Assembly (NCBI GenBank): GCA_002839285.1 | Contig: PGXT01000010.1 | Coordinates: 6,528-43,382 of the forward strand | Reading direction: 5' to 3' | Source: Spirochaetae bacterium HGW-Spirochaetae-5 | GTDB taxonomy: Bacteria > Spirochaetota > UBA4802 > UBA5550 | Length of the DNA stretch: 36,855 nt | Part shown: piece after piece, positions 15,661 to 23,842 of the stretch | Position numbering within the stretch: position 1 is the stretch's first letter | Layout: each line of letters begins with the position of its first letter | Notes under the pieces: model-generated | Seen by the model: the letters and a program-made list of their open reading frames with translations, nothing else | Databases searched by the model: none | What the model was told of the DNA's origin: nothing | Translations under genes and position numbers: made by a program

Positions 15661-16992
15661 ATGCTGAATTTCAGTCTTACACCTGAACAACTGGCTCTGC
15701 AGAAGAAAGTACGCGATTTTGCTATCAAGGAGATACTACCCTATGCATGGCATTATGACGAAACAGATACTACCCCGATACATATTATACGTAAAGCATA
15801 TGATGCCGGACTGATGAACGGAAACATTCCGAAAAAATACGGCGGACGCGAGATGGGACTTATCGAAGCATGTATCACTGTTGAAGAGATTGCCGCTGCT
15901 GATGCAGGAATCGCCACGTCCATTTTCGACAACTCGCTTGGTCTTGAACCTGTAATACTCTGCGCCAACGAAGCTGTTAAAGAAAAATATTTACCATTAA
16001 TTTTAAACGGGTTCAAGTTAATCTGCTATGCAACATCGGAAGCGATGATGGGATCCGATGTTGCAGGTATGAGATGCCAGGCAGTCAAAGATGGTGATGA
16101 TTATATTCTAAATGGAACAAAATACTGGATTACAAATGCAGGTATTGCAGATTATTTCTCCATATTTGCCACAGTAGATCCAGCCCTCAGCCACAAAGGT
16201 ATTTGCGCATTCCTGGTGGAGAAGGATTGGGAAGGCGTATCTACCGGAATACCGATTGAAAAGCTGGGCCAGCGAAGTTCAAACACAGCCGCGGTTAAAC
16301 TGGTAAACGTAAGAGTCCCTAAAGAGAATATTCTTGCTGAACCGGGCGAAGGCTTCGGACTTGCAATGCGGACATTTTCAATGACCCGGCCGCCGATCGG
16401 AGCCTTCGGTGTCGGAGCTGCAAGATCAGCTATGGAATTTGCCATTGACTACGCAAAAAAGAGAAGAGCTTTCGGTCAGAAAATAGCAAACTTTGAAGCG
16501 ATCCAGTTTAAATTTGCCGAGATGTATCAGAAAATAGAGACTGCACGCCTCCTGACAATGAAGGCGGCCTGGGAGGCCGACTCAGGTATTGACCCCACAA
16601 TCAACGCTTCGATCTCAAAATTTTACGGCACAGAAATAGCGTTTGAAGTAGCGAACACCGCCCTTCAGATTTTCGGAGGATATGGATATACAAGATTTTA
16701 TCCCATTGAGAAGCTGCTGAGAGATATACGCGTGCTGTCAATATATGAGGGCACCAGTGAGATACAGAGGGTAATTGTATCAGGTTTTGTTCTGAACAGT
16801 TACGTCCCGGCAATGCCTCCAATTGAAGATATCCCGAGACTACACGGAGATACTGAACCGGATCACGGCAGAAACGAAACTGTATGGCGCTGCAGAATAT
16901 GCGGTCATATACACTACGGAGACAATCCGCCGGAAGAATGCCCTAACTGTTTCTTCCCGGAGAGTTCATATAAAAAGGTCTGGCCGGTATAA
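15661..16992 (+). CDS. Acyl-CoA dehydrogenase with C-terminal rubredoxin-like zinc ribbon
   Basis: 443 residues, about 60 longer than a standard acyl-CoA dehydrogenase. Residues 1-383 are a complete FAD enzyme: 'FSLTPEQLALQKKVRDFA' at the start, 'CYATSEAMMGSDVAG' (122-136) over the flavin, 'KRRAFGQKIANFEAIQFKFA' (267-286), 'QIFGGYGYTRFYPIEKLLRD' (336-355), and the catalytic Glu363 in 'IYEGTSEIQR' (361-370), the position used by medium- and short-chain enzymes. After a linker, residues 409-443 form a rubredoxin/rubrerythrin-like ribbon with Cys411, Cys414, Cys427 and Cys430 (CRICGHIHYGDNPPEECPNC), expected to bind iron or zinc. An iron centre could provide an electron route in place of, or beside, ETF; no ETF genes are nearby. 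Start fixed by AGGAG before the ATG. The acyl substrate is unknown. Confidence 0.93.
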   Translation: MLNFSLTPEQLALQKKVRDFAIKEILPYAWHYDETDTTPIHIIRKAYDAGLMNGNIPKKYGGREMGLIEACITVEEIAAADAGIATSIFDNSLGLEPVILCANEAVKEKYLPLILNGFKLICYATSEAMMGSDVAGMRCQAVKDGDDYILNGTKYWITNAGIADYFSIFATVDPALSHKGICAFLVEKDWEGVSTGIPIEKLGQRSSNTAAVKLVNVRVPKENILAEPGEGFGLAMRTFSMTRPPIGAFGVGAARSAMEFAIDYAKKRRAFGQKIANFEAIQFKFAEMYQKIETARLLTMKAAWEADSGIDPTINASISKFYGTEIAFEVANTALQIFGGYGYTRFYPIEKLLRDIRVLSIYEGTSEIQRVIVSGFVLNSYVPAMPPIEDIPRLHGDTEPDHGRNETVWRCRICGHIHYGDNPPEECPNCFFPESSYKKVWPV

Positions 16993-16999
16993 CAGCTCA

Positions 17000-17377
17000 T
17001 TATGGCCGGTTCCGCCTGACAACCTCTTCTAACTCATTCTCTTCCAGAGGCTTTTTAAGGAAAGCGAAGTAATTTACCTTTCCGCTCTGGAAGATCAGAT
17101 CACTCTCGGGGTGTCCCGAAATAAAAACGATGGAGGTATCACATAATGAAAGAATTTTCTCTGCCGCATCATATCCGTTTATAACTCCTGCAAGCCAGAT
17201 GTCCATGAAAATAAGATCCGGCTTGTTCAAAACAGCAATTTCAATTGCACTTTCGCCGGTAGACACAGGTTCATAAACAAAGTGACCCATTCTTTTTAAC
17301 AGAGTCATAATTAAACAAGCTGTAATCATGTCATCTTCAACTATCATTATTTTCTGTATAAAATCCATGATTACCAT
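17000..17377 (-). CDS. Stand-alone response-regulator receiver (CheY-like)
   Basis: 125 residues consisting only of a receiver domain. Acidic pocket residues lie in 'IMIVEDD' (10-16), the phosphoacceptor is Asp59 in 'DLIFMDIWLAG', the switch Ser87 is in 'VFISGHP', and the conserved Lys109 is in 'FLKKPLEENEL'. The form 'MDIwLaG.InGyDAAe' matches receivers that work with hybrid or PAS kinases in spirochaetes and deltaproteobacteria. It has no output domain, so it probably acts by protein contact or in a phosphorelay. It starts 36 bases after the end of the MASE3 gene on the same strand and is likely co-transcribed with it. A second ATG at codon 4 is an alternative start. Confidence 0.9.
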   Translation of the reverse strand: MVIMDFIQKIMIVEDDMITACLIMTLLKRMGHFVYEPVSTGESAIEIAVLNKPDLIFMDIWLAGVINGYDAAEKILSLCDTSIVFISGHPESDLIFQSGKVNYFAFLKKPLEENELEEVVRRNRP

Positions 17378-17413
17378 ATACCCCGAAATTATGATCTATT
17401 GCTCTTCTGAACT

Positions 17414-18424
17414 TCATTTGTTTTCCTTAATTATTCCGCTATCATTAAATATATCCGGATAGAGTTTTTTTGCACAATCCAGACACATCCCGTGACTGAA
17501 CCTTGCTTCTGAATGTTCACCTATATACTCCTCTACCATTTGCCAGTATCCTTTATCGTTACGGATTTTTTTACAGGCGGCACAAATAGGGAGAATTCCG
17601 CTAAGAGTTTTAATTTCAGACATAGCATTTATAAGTTTTAATTCATTCTGCTTTAAATCGCGGAAGAGCAGAGCATATGGTTTTCTCAATCCTGTATAAA
17701 TAATTGCCTGATAAATAAAACCGTATGCTGCGAGCTTCAGAACATGACCGGAAAAATTCGAAATACCATATACATCAGTATAAAGTGTAAAAGCCATGCT
17801 GGAAAAAATTATAAAGATAATTGAAGCTAAAAGCAATTTCAAAACACCGCTGTCAAAATAATCCCTTTTCCTGTAAACAACAGCAATCGGCACCAGAAGG
17901 ATGAATGATAAAATATATTCACTGGATATTTTGAACGAAGTGAGTCCGGAACCTTCTATGAAGCAGTCAGGAAAATTCTTCCAATAAAAAATTGAAAGGA
18001 TAAGAAGTGACGTTACAGCAGAATAAGATAAAAATACAGACTTCATTGTAATCTTTATTCTCAGAAAGGCGGGAGCAATAAGATATGTTCCAGCACGAAG
18101 GTAACCGGATCCTATCCACAGCTGTGTTGCTAAATTAGGATCATTACCCGGAAATACACCCATCCCCTTATATGCAAGCATATGAAGAAAATCTAAAATT
18201 GCCAGAAAGAGAAATGCTATCCCTATGAATTCAAAAAAACTGTTCTGCATAAACTCTCTGGAATTATATGCGATCATAAATACACCGCATGCGACAATAA
18301 TACCGAACATCTCTATCAGACTATGATAGAATTTATAATTTATCCCGCTAATTATAAAAAGCAGTATAATTAATACTGTTGTGATAATAAAACCTGCAAT
18401 CTTCGAAATAAACTGTCTTGTCAT
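17414..18424 (-). CDS. MASE3 membrane sensor with a four-cysteine C-terminal domain
   Basis: 336 residues. Residues about 10-245 are a MASE3 integral-membrane sensor with seven or eight helices; the diagnostic block is 'LAILDFLHMLAYKGMGVFPG' (74-93) followed by 'NDPNLATQLWIGSGYLRAGT'. After a short coiled segment (250-272), the C-terminus (277-323) is a small domain with Cys281, Cys284, Cys314 and Cys317 ('LPICAACKKIRNDKGYWQMV' then 'EARFSHGMCLDCAKK'), a metal-binding-like module that usually terminates PAS or receiver proteins. MASE3 is normally coupled to GGDEF, kinase or PAS domains, so its direct attachment to this module with no catalytic domain is unusual. The receiver gene 36 bases downstream is its probable partner. 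Ligand and output are unknown. Confidence 0.85.
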   Translation of the reverse strand: MTRQFISKIAGFIITTVLIILLFIISGINYKFYHSLIEMFGIIVACGVFMIAYNSREFMQNSFFEFIGIAFLFLAILDFLHMLAYKGMGVFPGNDPNLATQLWIGSGYLRAGTYLIAPAFLRIKITMKSVFLSYSAVTSLLILSIFYWKNFPDCFIEGSGLTSFKISSEYILSFILLVPIAVVYRKRDYFDSGVLKLLLASIIFIIFSSMAFTLYTDVYGISNFSGHVLKLAAYGFIYQAIIYTGLRKPYALLFRDLKQNELKLINAMSEIKTLSGILPICAACKKIRNDKGYWQMVEEYIGEHSEARFSHGMCLDCAKKLYPDIFNDSGIIKENK

Positions 18425-18808
18425 CTATAATAAGCCCCTCAGCGGTGTGTGGAACTATCTCTCAATAAATCTTTCATCAATAAAATAATCATAACAACCT
18501 CATCATTTTAATAAATCTTCCATTAAAATGGTAATCATTAGCAAAAATATGCGTATTAATATACTTTTTTTTGTTTAATTGTAAAAAAAAATCATACTTT
18601 TATTTGATTTTGCTCTTTTATGTAGCCATATTAACCGCAAAGAATCTAAATGTGACAGTTTAGCTTATGTTTATACCAATGAGCGGGTTTGATCTAAAAC
18701 AGAATCAACTTAAGCTCATTTATAAATGAATATGATTTAGCTCAAAAAAACTTAAAAAATTAAGTTATGATATTTTGTCACAGAAGAAAACGACAAAAAG
18801 GAGATTTT
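18425..18808. other. AT-rich divergent intergenic region with a palindrome near the ankyrin promoter
   Basis: No gene is supported. AACTTAAAAAATTAAGTT (18749-18766) is a perfect 7-bp-arm palindrome that runs into TATGAT (18766-18771), a plausible -10 box for the ankyrin gene. The -35 is not convincing. The palindrome could be a regulator site, but in such AT-rich DNA chance symmetry is also likely. Confidence 0.4.
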
Positions 18809-20047
18809 ATGAAAAAATATTTATTACTATGTCTTTTATTGATTTTTGCCGCTTGCGCGACAAGACAGATGAAGGAGTCTGAAGTAAACTTCATTCTATC
18901 GATACAGAATGGGAATACTCAGGAGGTGCAGGCTGCAATTGCAAAAGGTATCGATGTCAATACAGCGGATACTGATGGTTTTACGGCTTTAATGCACGCT
19001 GCAATATGGGGTAATAATGATATTGCTCAGCTTCTAATATCAAAAGGTGCCGATGTTAACGCCAGAAGCAATACGAAACTCACCGCTCTGATTCTGGCAG
19101 TTGTAAATGAGGACGCAAAAACAGTACAGTTACTGCTTGATAAGGGCGCTTTTGTAAATGTTCAAATTATTAATGGAACTTTACTTCCTGCTAAAATTTC
19201 AAAAAGGGATGTTAAAGAAAAAAAAGGTTATATTAAAATCACTCCAACGGAAAGTTACAAATCTCAGATGTCGCCTTTGCTTTTAGCATCAAAAAACGGG
19301 GACGAAGAAATAGCCCGAATGCTTATTGCAAAAAATGCTAATGTTAATGAAAAAACTGACAGAGAATCAACACCTCTTATGTTTGCTGCTGAAAACGGTT
19401 ATACAAACATTGTTAATATGCTGATTGATAAAGGTGCCGATGTCAATGCAACTGATTCAGATGGCTGGACAGTTCTAATGACCGCCTCAAAAAAAGAAAA
19501 AAATGCTGATGTAATAGGCATACTTTTAAAGAAGGGTGCAAAAGTAAACAGCGTACGAGCAAATGGATGGACTGCATTAATGTATGCTGCTGATTCAGGA
19601 TCAGCCGATTCAGTTAAGGTACTTTTATCAAATGGAGCAGACGTAAACGGAAGATCAGTTGATGGATGGAGCGCTTTAATGATAGCTTCAAATAAAGGAT
19701 TTACAGATACTGTGAAAATGCTTTTGTCAAAAAAAGCAAATGTAAATGAAGCGTTAAAAGATGGCAATACCTCTTTGATGATGGCTTCCACTGGAGGTTA
19801 TACAGGAACAGTAAAAGCTCTTATAGATTACAGAGCCGATGTGAATCTGATTAACAAAAATGGAGAGAGTGCACTTCTCATTGCGTCGGTCCAGGGACGT
19901 ACGGAGATTGTAAAAATGCTTTTAACAAGAAAAGCTGATTTAAACATTAAAAGATATAACGACGGTCTTACAAGTATAAAAGGAGCTTCTTTAAATGGTC
20001 ACACTCAGATAGTTGATCTGCTCCGGAAAGCCGGCGCTTCAGAATAA
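18809..20047 (+). CDS. Ankyrin-repeat lipoprotein
   Basis: 412 residues from the ATG at 18809, chosen over an upstream in-frame ATG (18767) because AAAAGGAGATTTT precedes it and a perfect lipoprotein signal follows: 'KKYLLLCLLLIFAAC', lipid attachment at Cys16. The rest is a solenoid of ten to eleven ankyrin units of about 33 residues with consensus 'DGWTALM.AA..G..D.VK.LL..GADVN'; one unit (after about residue 110) is interrupted by an insertion of about 25 residues ('LLPAKISKRDVKEKKGYIKI'). Repeats 6-9 are the most alike at DNA level. Lipidated ankyrin proteins face the periplasm or the surface and bind other proteins; the partner is unknown. A 49-residue membrane peptide is encoded 96 bases downstream and may be co-transcribed. 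Confidence 0.92.
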   Translation: MKKYLLLCLLLIFAACATRQMKESEVNFILSIQNGNTQEVQAAIAKGIDVNTADTDGFTALMHAAIWGNNDIAQLLISKGADVNARSNTKLTALILAVVNEDAKTVQLLLDKGAFVNVQIINGTLLPAKISKRDVKEKKGYIKITPTESYKSQMSPLLLASKNGDEEIARMLIAKNANVNEKTDRESTPLMFAAENGYTNIVNMLIDKGADVNATDSDGWTVLMTASKKEKNADVIGILLKKGAKVNSVRANGWTALMYAADSGSADSVKVLLSNGADVNGRSVDGWSALMIASNKGFTDTVKMLLSKKANVNEALKDGNTSLMMASTGGYTGTVKALIDYRADVNLINKNGESALLIASVQGRTEIVKMLLTRKADLNIKRYNDGLTSIKGASLNGHTQIVDLLRKAGASE

Positions 20048-20053
20048 ACTATT

Positions 20054-20090
20054 GCTGTAGTCATAAGAACTCCCCTTTTGTGACTACAGC
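20054..20090 (+). other. Stem-loop after the ankyrin gene
   Basis: GCTGTAGTCA (20054-20063) pairs exactly with TGACTACAGC (20081-20090) across a 17-base loop, immediately after the ankyrin stop codon. No T-run follows, so it looks more like an mRNA stabiliser or processing stem than an intrinsic terminator. Confidence 0.45.
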
Positions 20091-20143
20091 TGCAACTGAA
20101 GTTTTAACTTCACAAAAACAGATCTCACAAAAGAAGGAAGACC

Positions 20144-20293
20144 ATGAATATACCCTATGCAATTCCAATGCTCATCGTTTTAGTCAGTACAATCTTTGTC
20201 ATCAGATACTTTAAATCAGATAGAAATCCTGATGATGAAATAAAAAAGAACAACTCAAACCGGATGCTGTCACTATACAAAAGTAAAAGATGA
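20144..20293 (+). CDS. Small membrane protein, 49 residues
   Basis: A short reading frame with a good ribosome-binding site (AAGAAGGAAGACC before ATG 20144). Residues 4-22 form a clean hydrophobic helix (PYAIPMLIVLVSTIFVIRYF), followed by a charged tail with several Asp, Lys and Arg. The predicted topology is a single-pass inner-membrane peptide with a cytoplasmic tail. It follows the ankyrin lipoprotein gene on the same strand, and a hairpin at 20340-20363 lies after it. The family is not recognised. Coding is supported by the ribosome-binding site, the codon pattern and the coherent helix-plus-charged-tail design, but not by homology. Confidence 0.55.
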   Translation: MNIPYAIPMLIVLVSTIFVIRYFKSDRNPDDEIKKNNSNRMLSLYKSKR

Positions 20294-20339
20294 ATGTTCA
20301 GTATTTCTCATTATTTATTGCTTCGTCTCAAGAGGGGTA

Positions 20340-20363
20340 AAGGGGAGCACAAAGGCTCCCCTT
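20340..20363. terminator. Hairpin between convergent genes
   Basis: AAGGGGAGC (20340-20348) and GCTCCCCTT (20355-20363) form a perfect 9-bp stem with a 6-base loop, between the 49-residue gene (plus strand) and the outer-membrane protein gene (minus strand, ends 20388). The position suits a bidirectional terminator, although the T-runs are short. Confidence 0.55.
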
Positions 20364-20387
20364 CACTGAATGCTGTTTTGAAAATAC

Positions 20388-21014
20388 CTATATTTTCATT
20401 GCTACACCCGCAGAAAGTTTCCACATATAACCTGAATAACCGACATCTGAAGCTTTATTATCCCATGGATTTGGAGTTAAATTATATCCAAAAGTGAAAG
20501 CAGGACATAGATACACTGCTTCATTAAGAGTAAGATCAACACCTGCAGCTGCAACTAAAAAAAAGTCGTTAAGGCTGCTGTCATCACTTATATCATCTCC
20601 TTTATATTCTTCTGTAAGATTAAGGGAATACATAACACCGCCCCCTCCCCATAATTTTACCGGGCCGAGATCAATCGGAAGTTTAATGATACCTGTCAAA
20701 TCTAACGAGGATTTTAAATATTCATCTGTGGTAATCTTATTCTGACCAAATACCGTGCTTTCGCCACTTATTTTATAATCTCCAAAAGACCTTGAATAAT
20801 CTGCGCTCAACCTTATAATTGTTGCGTCAAAAAACACCCCTGCAGAAACCATTGACTGCGATTCTGTTAATTTACTGCCACCCTTCTCCTGGACATACCA
20901 TGGGACCCCGTAACTTATATTAATGCCGGCCAGCGTATCAGTCATCAGGGACTGAGCCATGATAGATGCTGCAGCCATAACTACCATGGCTATTGAAATA
21001 AGAATTTTTTTCAT
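20388..21014 (-). CDS. Small outer-membrane beta-barrel-like protein
   Basis: 208 residues with a signal peptide (1-21, ending 'ASIMAQS'). The mature part alternates polar and hydrophobic residues in strands with aromatic ends, for example 'VSAGVFFDATIIRLSADYSR', 'VKLWGGGGVMYSLNL', 'FLVAAAGVDLTL' and the closing 'GYMWKLSAGVAMKI', which is typical of eight-stranded outer-membrane barrels or OmpW/OprF-like porins. No specific family is recognised. Shine-Dalgarno AAAGGAG lies 8 bases before the ATG at 21014. It is a single gene facing away from the POTRA barrel gene's start, and a role in the outer membrane is inferred only from its sequence texture. Confidence 0.72.
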   Translation of the reverse strand: MKKILISIAMVVMAAASIMAQSLMTDTLAGINISYGVPWYVQEKGGSKLTESQSMVSAGVFFDATIIRLSADYSRSFGDYKISGESTVFGQNKITTDEYLKSSLDLTGIIKLPIDLGPVKLWGGGGVMYSLNLTEEYKGDDISDDSSLNDFFLVAAAGVDLTLNEAVYLCPAFTFGYNLTPNPWDNKASDVGYSGYMWKLSAGVAMKI

Positions 21015-21203
21015 ATTGAATCTCCTTTTTTAAATAGAATCTTGTATCAAGGGTATTATAGCTACATAATATAGCTTTAACAACTAATTTTACTCTTTAT
21101 TAATGCTTTTAAAATTTTTTTGATTTTTTACATCATTATTACTGTCAGGTTTGTTTTAATAGAAAATCAGGATTAAAGCAGCTACCGATTGAATAAGGTG
21201 TTG

Positions 21204-21240
21204 TTATGTGTGAGTGTGAGAGAGAGTGTGTGTGTAGTGC
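21204..21240. repeat. GT/GA-rich low-complexity tract
   Basis: TGTGTGAGTGTGAGAGAGAG (from 21204) continues as TGTGTGTGT, ending just before the stop codon of the POTRA barrel gene at 21244. Slippage-prone simple sequence; it lies outside any reading frame seen. Confidence 0.7.
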
Positions 21241-21243
21241 AGG

Positions 21244-22881
21244 TTACCACTTTTTTGTAAATTTCATTTTGAATGTAATTCCTGTTTTGTTATCCGGCAA
21301 CAGTCTGTCAAAACCCAAATGCATAATCAGCTCAAACTGATCATAAACAAGAAATCTTGCCGTTGGTCCAATGTTTGTCCCCTGTTTTGTCCCTGAAAGC
21401 AGAAAACCTTCCGGCTCGAATAAAACCAGATCTAAAAAGGCTCCAACATATACATAATCAAGATAGATAGAAAATCTATATTCACCCGAAAATGAAATAG
21501 ATTTGTTGGTGTAGTAACTCTCTCCCCCGAACCCCTTGAAAAATGAATCGCTGACATTTTCACTTTTATAAAATGGAGTATTATTAAAGAACATCATTCC
21601 TCTTGCTTTTAAAGAGAGTATGCTGTGATCGTCTAGTTCCGAGTCAAATGTGCCACGGATATCTAATTCTTTTGAACTGTTTCCTGATAAATAATCTGTA
21701 TATGTGAGAATAATAAATTTGTCTATCCTGTTTCCCAGTCTTAACGGAATAGGATCAAATTTCACGCGGGCTTCAGCGAAGGGGTTCTGATAATAATTGT
21801 CTGTATCGATAAGATGCTGTTCTGCAGAATAATCTATTTGGCTGTCATAAATCAGGATCTGCTCCATCCCGAGACCGGTATAGATTTTAACATTTTTTGA
21901 CAGAGTAAATTCCGGAGCTAAAGTACCTCTTGTTCTGAAATACTTATACTCTGTTATGCCCAGATCGGTCCTTGATGTCGTACTGTGGTAAATCAATCCT
22001 CTGATCAGCGGACCGATAAGGTTATTCTGCATGGGGCTTACTTTGTATTCACCGTTCAACTCCGCAAATCTTCTTTCCGGAGGAACCTGAAACGTATTTT
22101 CCGGAGGAAATTTATATAATCCGCTTAATCCAAAATCAAAACCTGCAGAAAGGGCAGTTTCAAGATAATCTTTTTTGAAGAAAAAATTCTCTTTATAATA
22201 GTCGATTTCAGGAATTAATAACGAGGGGAATTTATAATTAATTTCAAAACCGAATCCATCTCTTTTAGAGCTGAAAATGTCATCACGGACATAGTGTCCG
22301 ACAGTGAAATGCAGATCATGCACCGGATTGAATGTGTCAAAAAAAGTTGTGTCAAAAATTTCGCCAAGCTCCAATCGCTTTAATTCTCTATCAAGCTGGA
22401 TAAGATTCCCTTCGTAGTCATCCGGTTTTTTAAGTTCGGCTTTTATAACCGATTTAGGAAATATACTTTTCAGCTTTATAAGATTCTGATTTACTATTTC
22501 CGTATTATAAATTCTTTCGGGAATATCAATCTGCTGTTTAAATTTCAGAGTATAATACTTATTCAGTCCATGTACAATTATCCGCCCGAGTCTCCCCTCA
22601 TCGACAAAAACAGCATATTCGTTACTGGTCCGGACATCAACGGCATAAACTTTTACAAGCTTATAATTATTTTGTCTGTAGAATTTTTCGATGGAAGATA
22701 TTACTTCGGCGAGCGGTTTTTTCCCCTCCTCAAATCTGCTGAGATGAAGTTTTGTAAAAAGCTCCTCTTCGGTGAATATTTTAAGGCCCTTGACCGTAAG
22801 TTTTTTACCTTGCCGGGGATGAACGGCTGATGAAACAAACAAGAGGATAAGAGTGATCAGAAGAATTTTTTTAATATGCAT
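21244..22881 (-). CDS. POTRA-domain outer-membrane barrel, Omp85/TpsB-like
   Basis: 545 residues with a signal peptide (about 1-23). Residues 27-165 look like one or two POTRA domains: 'LTVKGLKIFTEEELFTKLHL' (28-47), then 'SSIEKFYRQNNYKLVKVYAV' (62-81) and 'VFVDEGRLGRIIVHGLNKYY', the classic 'I..i.i.G....' pattern. From about 190 a barrel of amphipathic strands ends in 'TGITFKMKFTKKW'. This is the plan of Omp85-superfamily proteins that insert or secrete polypeptides. The usual (V)RGF/Y motif of loop 6 is not evident; 'FFKGFGGESYYTNKS' occupies the comparable place. No secreted partner or TamB-like gene adjoins. The start lacks a strong Shine-Dalgarno. Omp85-like is probable; the substrate is unknown. 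Confidence 0.68.
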   Translation of the reverse strand: MHIKKILLITLILLFVSSAVHPRQGKKLTVKGLKIFTEEELFTKLHLSRFEEGKKPLAEVISSIEKFYRQNNYKLVKVYAVDVRTSNEYAVFVDEGRLGRIIVHGLNKYYTLKFKQQIDIPERIYNTEIVNQNLIKLKSIFPKSVIKAELKKPDDYEGNLIQLDRELKRLELGEIFDTTFFDTFNPVHDLHFTVGHYVRDDIFSSKRDGFGFEINYKFPSLLIPEIDYYKENFFFKKDYLETALSAGFDFGLSGLYKFPPENTFQVPPERRFAELNGEYKVSPMQNNLIGPLIRGLIYHSTTSRTDLGITEYKYFRTRGTLAPEFTLSKNVKIYTGLGMEQILIYDSQIDYSAEQHLIDTDNYYQNPFAEARVKFDPIPLRLGNRIDKFIILTYTDYLSGNSSKELDIRGTFDSELDDHSILSLKARGMMFFNNTPFYKSENVSDSFFKGFGGESYYTNKSISFSGEYRFSIYLDYVYVGAFLDLVLFEPEGFLLSGTKQGTNIGPTARFLVYDQFELIMHLGFDRLLPDNKTGITFKMKFTKKW

Positions 22882-23057
22882 TTATTCATGTTTCCAATCA
22901 TCTAAGATTTTTACACGGGATTTACAGGCATACATAAAATTTTCCTTTTACAGCATAAATTGTTTCTGAATAATAAGCTGATATAATAATACTACATTAA
23001 AGAGCAAATTTCAATGTTTATTAAGCTGTTTCCGCCAGAAGATAACGAATTAATTTA

Positions 23058-23087
23058 TTGACACTAAAATTCAATGTGACATAATAT
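23058..23087 (+). promoter_or_regulatory. Consensus promoter placed for a leaderless transcript
   Basis: TTGACA (23058-23063) is followed after 16 bases by CATAAT (23080-23085). Transcription would be expected to begin 6-8 bases further, at or within a base or two of the ATG at 23093. No Shine-Dalgarno is present. Confidence 0.6.
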
Positions 23088-23092
23088 TGAAT

Positions 23093-23842
23093 ATGAACAG
23101 AATCTTTTCAATCGTACTATCTATCTCTGATGAAGTTATTCCGTATTTCAGGCCGTCAAACCGGAAGGGATTCATTACGGGAATAATGATTATTTGTGCA
23201 AACAGCATTCCTGTAATAGGCGTAATTTTTTTCAAATGGAGCCCCTATATGATACTCCTTATTTACTGGGGTGAGAGTTTAATTATCGGGATATTTAATA
23301 TACTTAAGATGATTATAAGCGGAGCGATTCAGGATCGTAGATTTTCACCTCCGGGGTTTGCAGCTGGCGCAGGTTTGTCTCTTTTTTTTACATTTCATTA
23401 CGGCTTGTTTATGTTTGTACATGGGGCTTTTATTCTTCTTTTTATGATAATTTCATCTTCCGCGGATATCGTTGACCCGGATGCACTAAACAATCCCTTT
23501 GCAGCTATAAGTCTTCTCTTCCCATGGGATATGACACCAGTGGAATTCCTTGAGTCTGAGTTTGCAGCGATTGCAGCTCTTTTTATCAGCCACCTTGTTT
23601 CATTTTATCTCAACTTCATTAAAACCGGGGAGTTTAACTATACAACAGCAGATAACTATATGTTAAGGCCGTACAAAAGAATAATAGTTATGCATTTGAC
23701 AATAATTTTCGGGGCTTTTGCTCTATTCATTTCAGGATTTAAAAGTGTTGTTTTTGTAATTATATGGATAGGATTAAAGATTCTGTCCGATTTAAAGATG
23801 CAGGTCAGTGAGACAAAAAAATATCCGGTTTTTACTCCTTAA
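23093..23842 (+). CDS. DUF6498-like integral membrane protein
   Basis: 249 residues from the ATG at 23093; a TTG two codons earlier is an alternative. Five or six membrane helices are visible, and 'MILLIYWGESLIIGIFNILK' (around 52-71) is the signature of the DUF6498 family ('YW.E..iig.fNilKm'). A later His in 'FTFHYGLFMFVHGAFI' is also typical. Function is unknown. A consensus promoter ends only a few bases before the start codon and no ribosome-binding site is present, so translation may begin on a leaderless mRNA. It stands alone, divergent from the POTRA barrel gene. Confidence 0.75.
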   Translation: MNRIFSIVLSISDEVIPYFRPSNRKGFITGIMIICANSIPVIGVIFFKWSPYMILLIYWGESLIIGIFNILKMIISGAIQDRRFSPPGFAAGAGLSLFFTFHYGLFMFVHGAFILLFMIISSSADIVDPDALNNPFAAISLLFPWDMTPVEFLESEFAAIAALFISHLVSFYLNFIKTGEFNYTTADNYMLRPYKRIIVMHLTIIFGAFALFISGFKSVVFVIIWIGLKILSDLKMQVSETKKYPVFTP

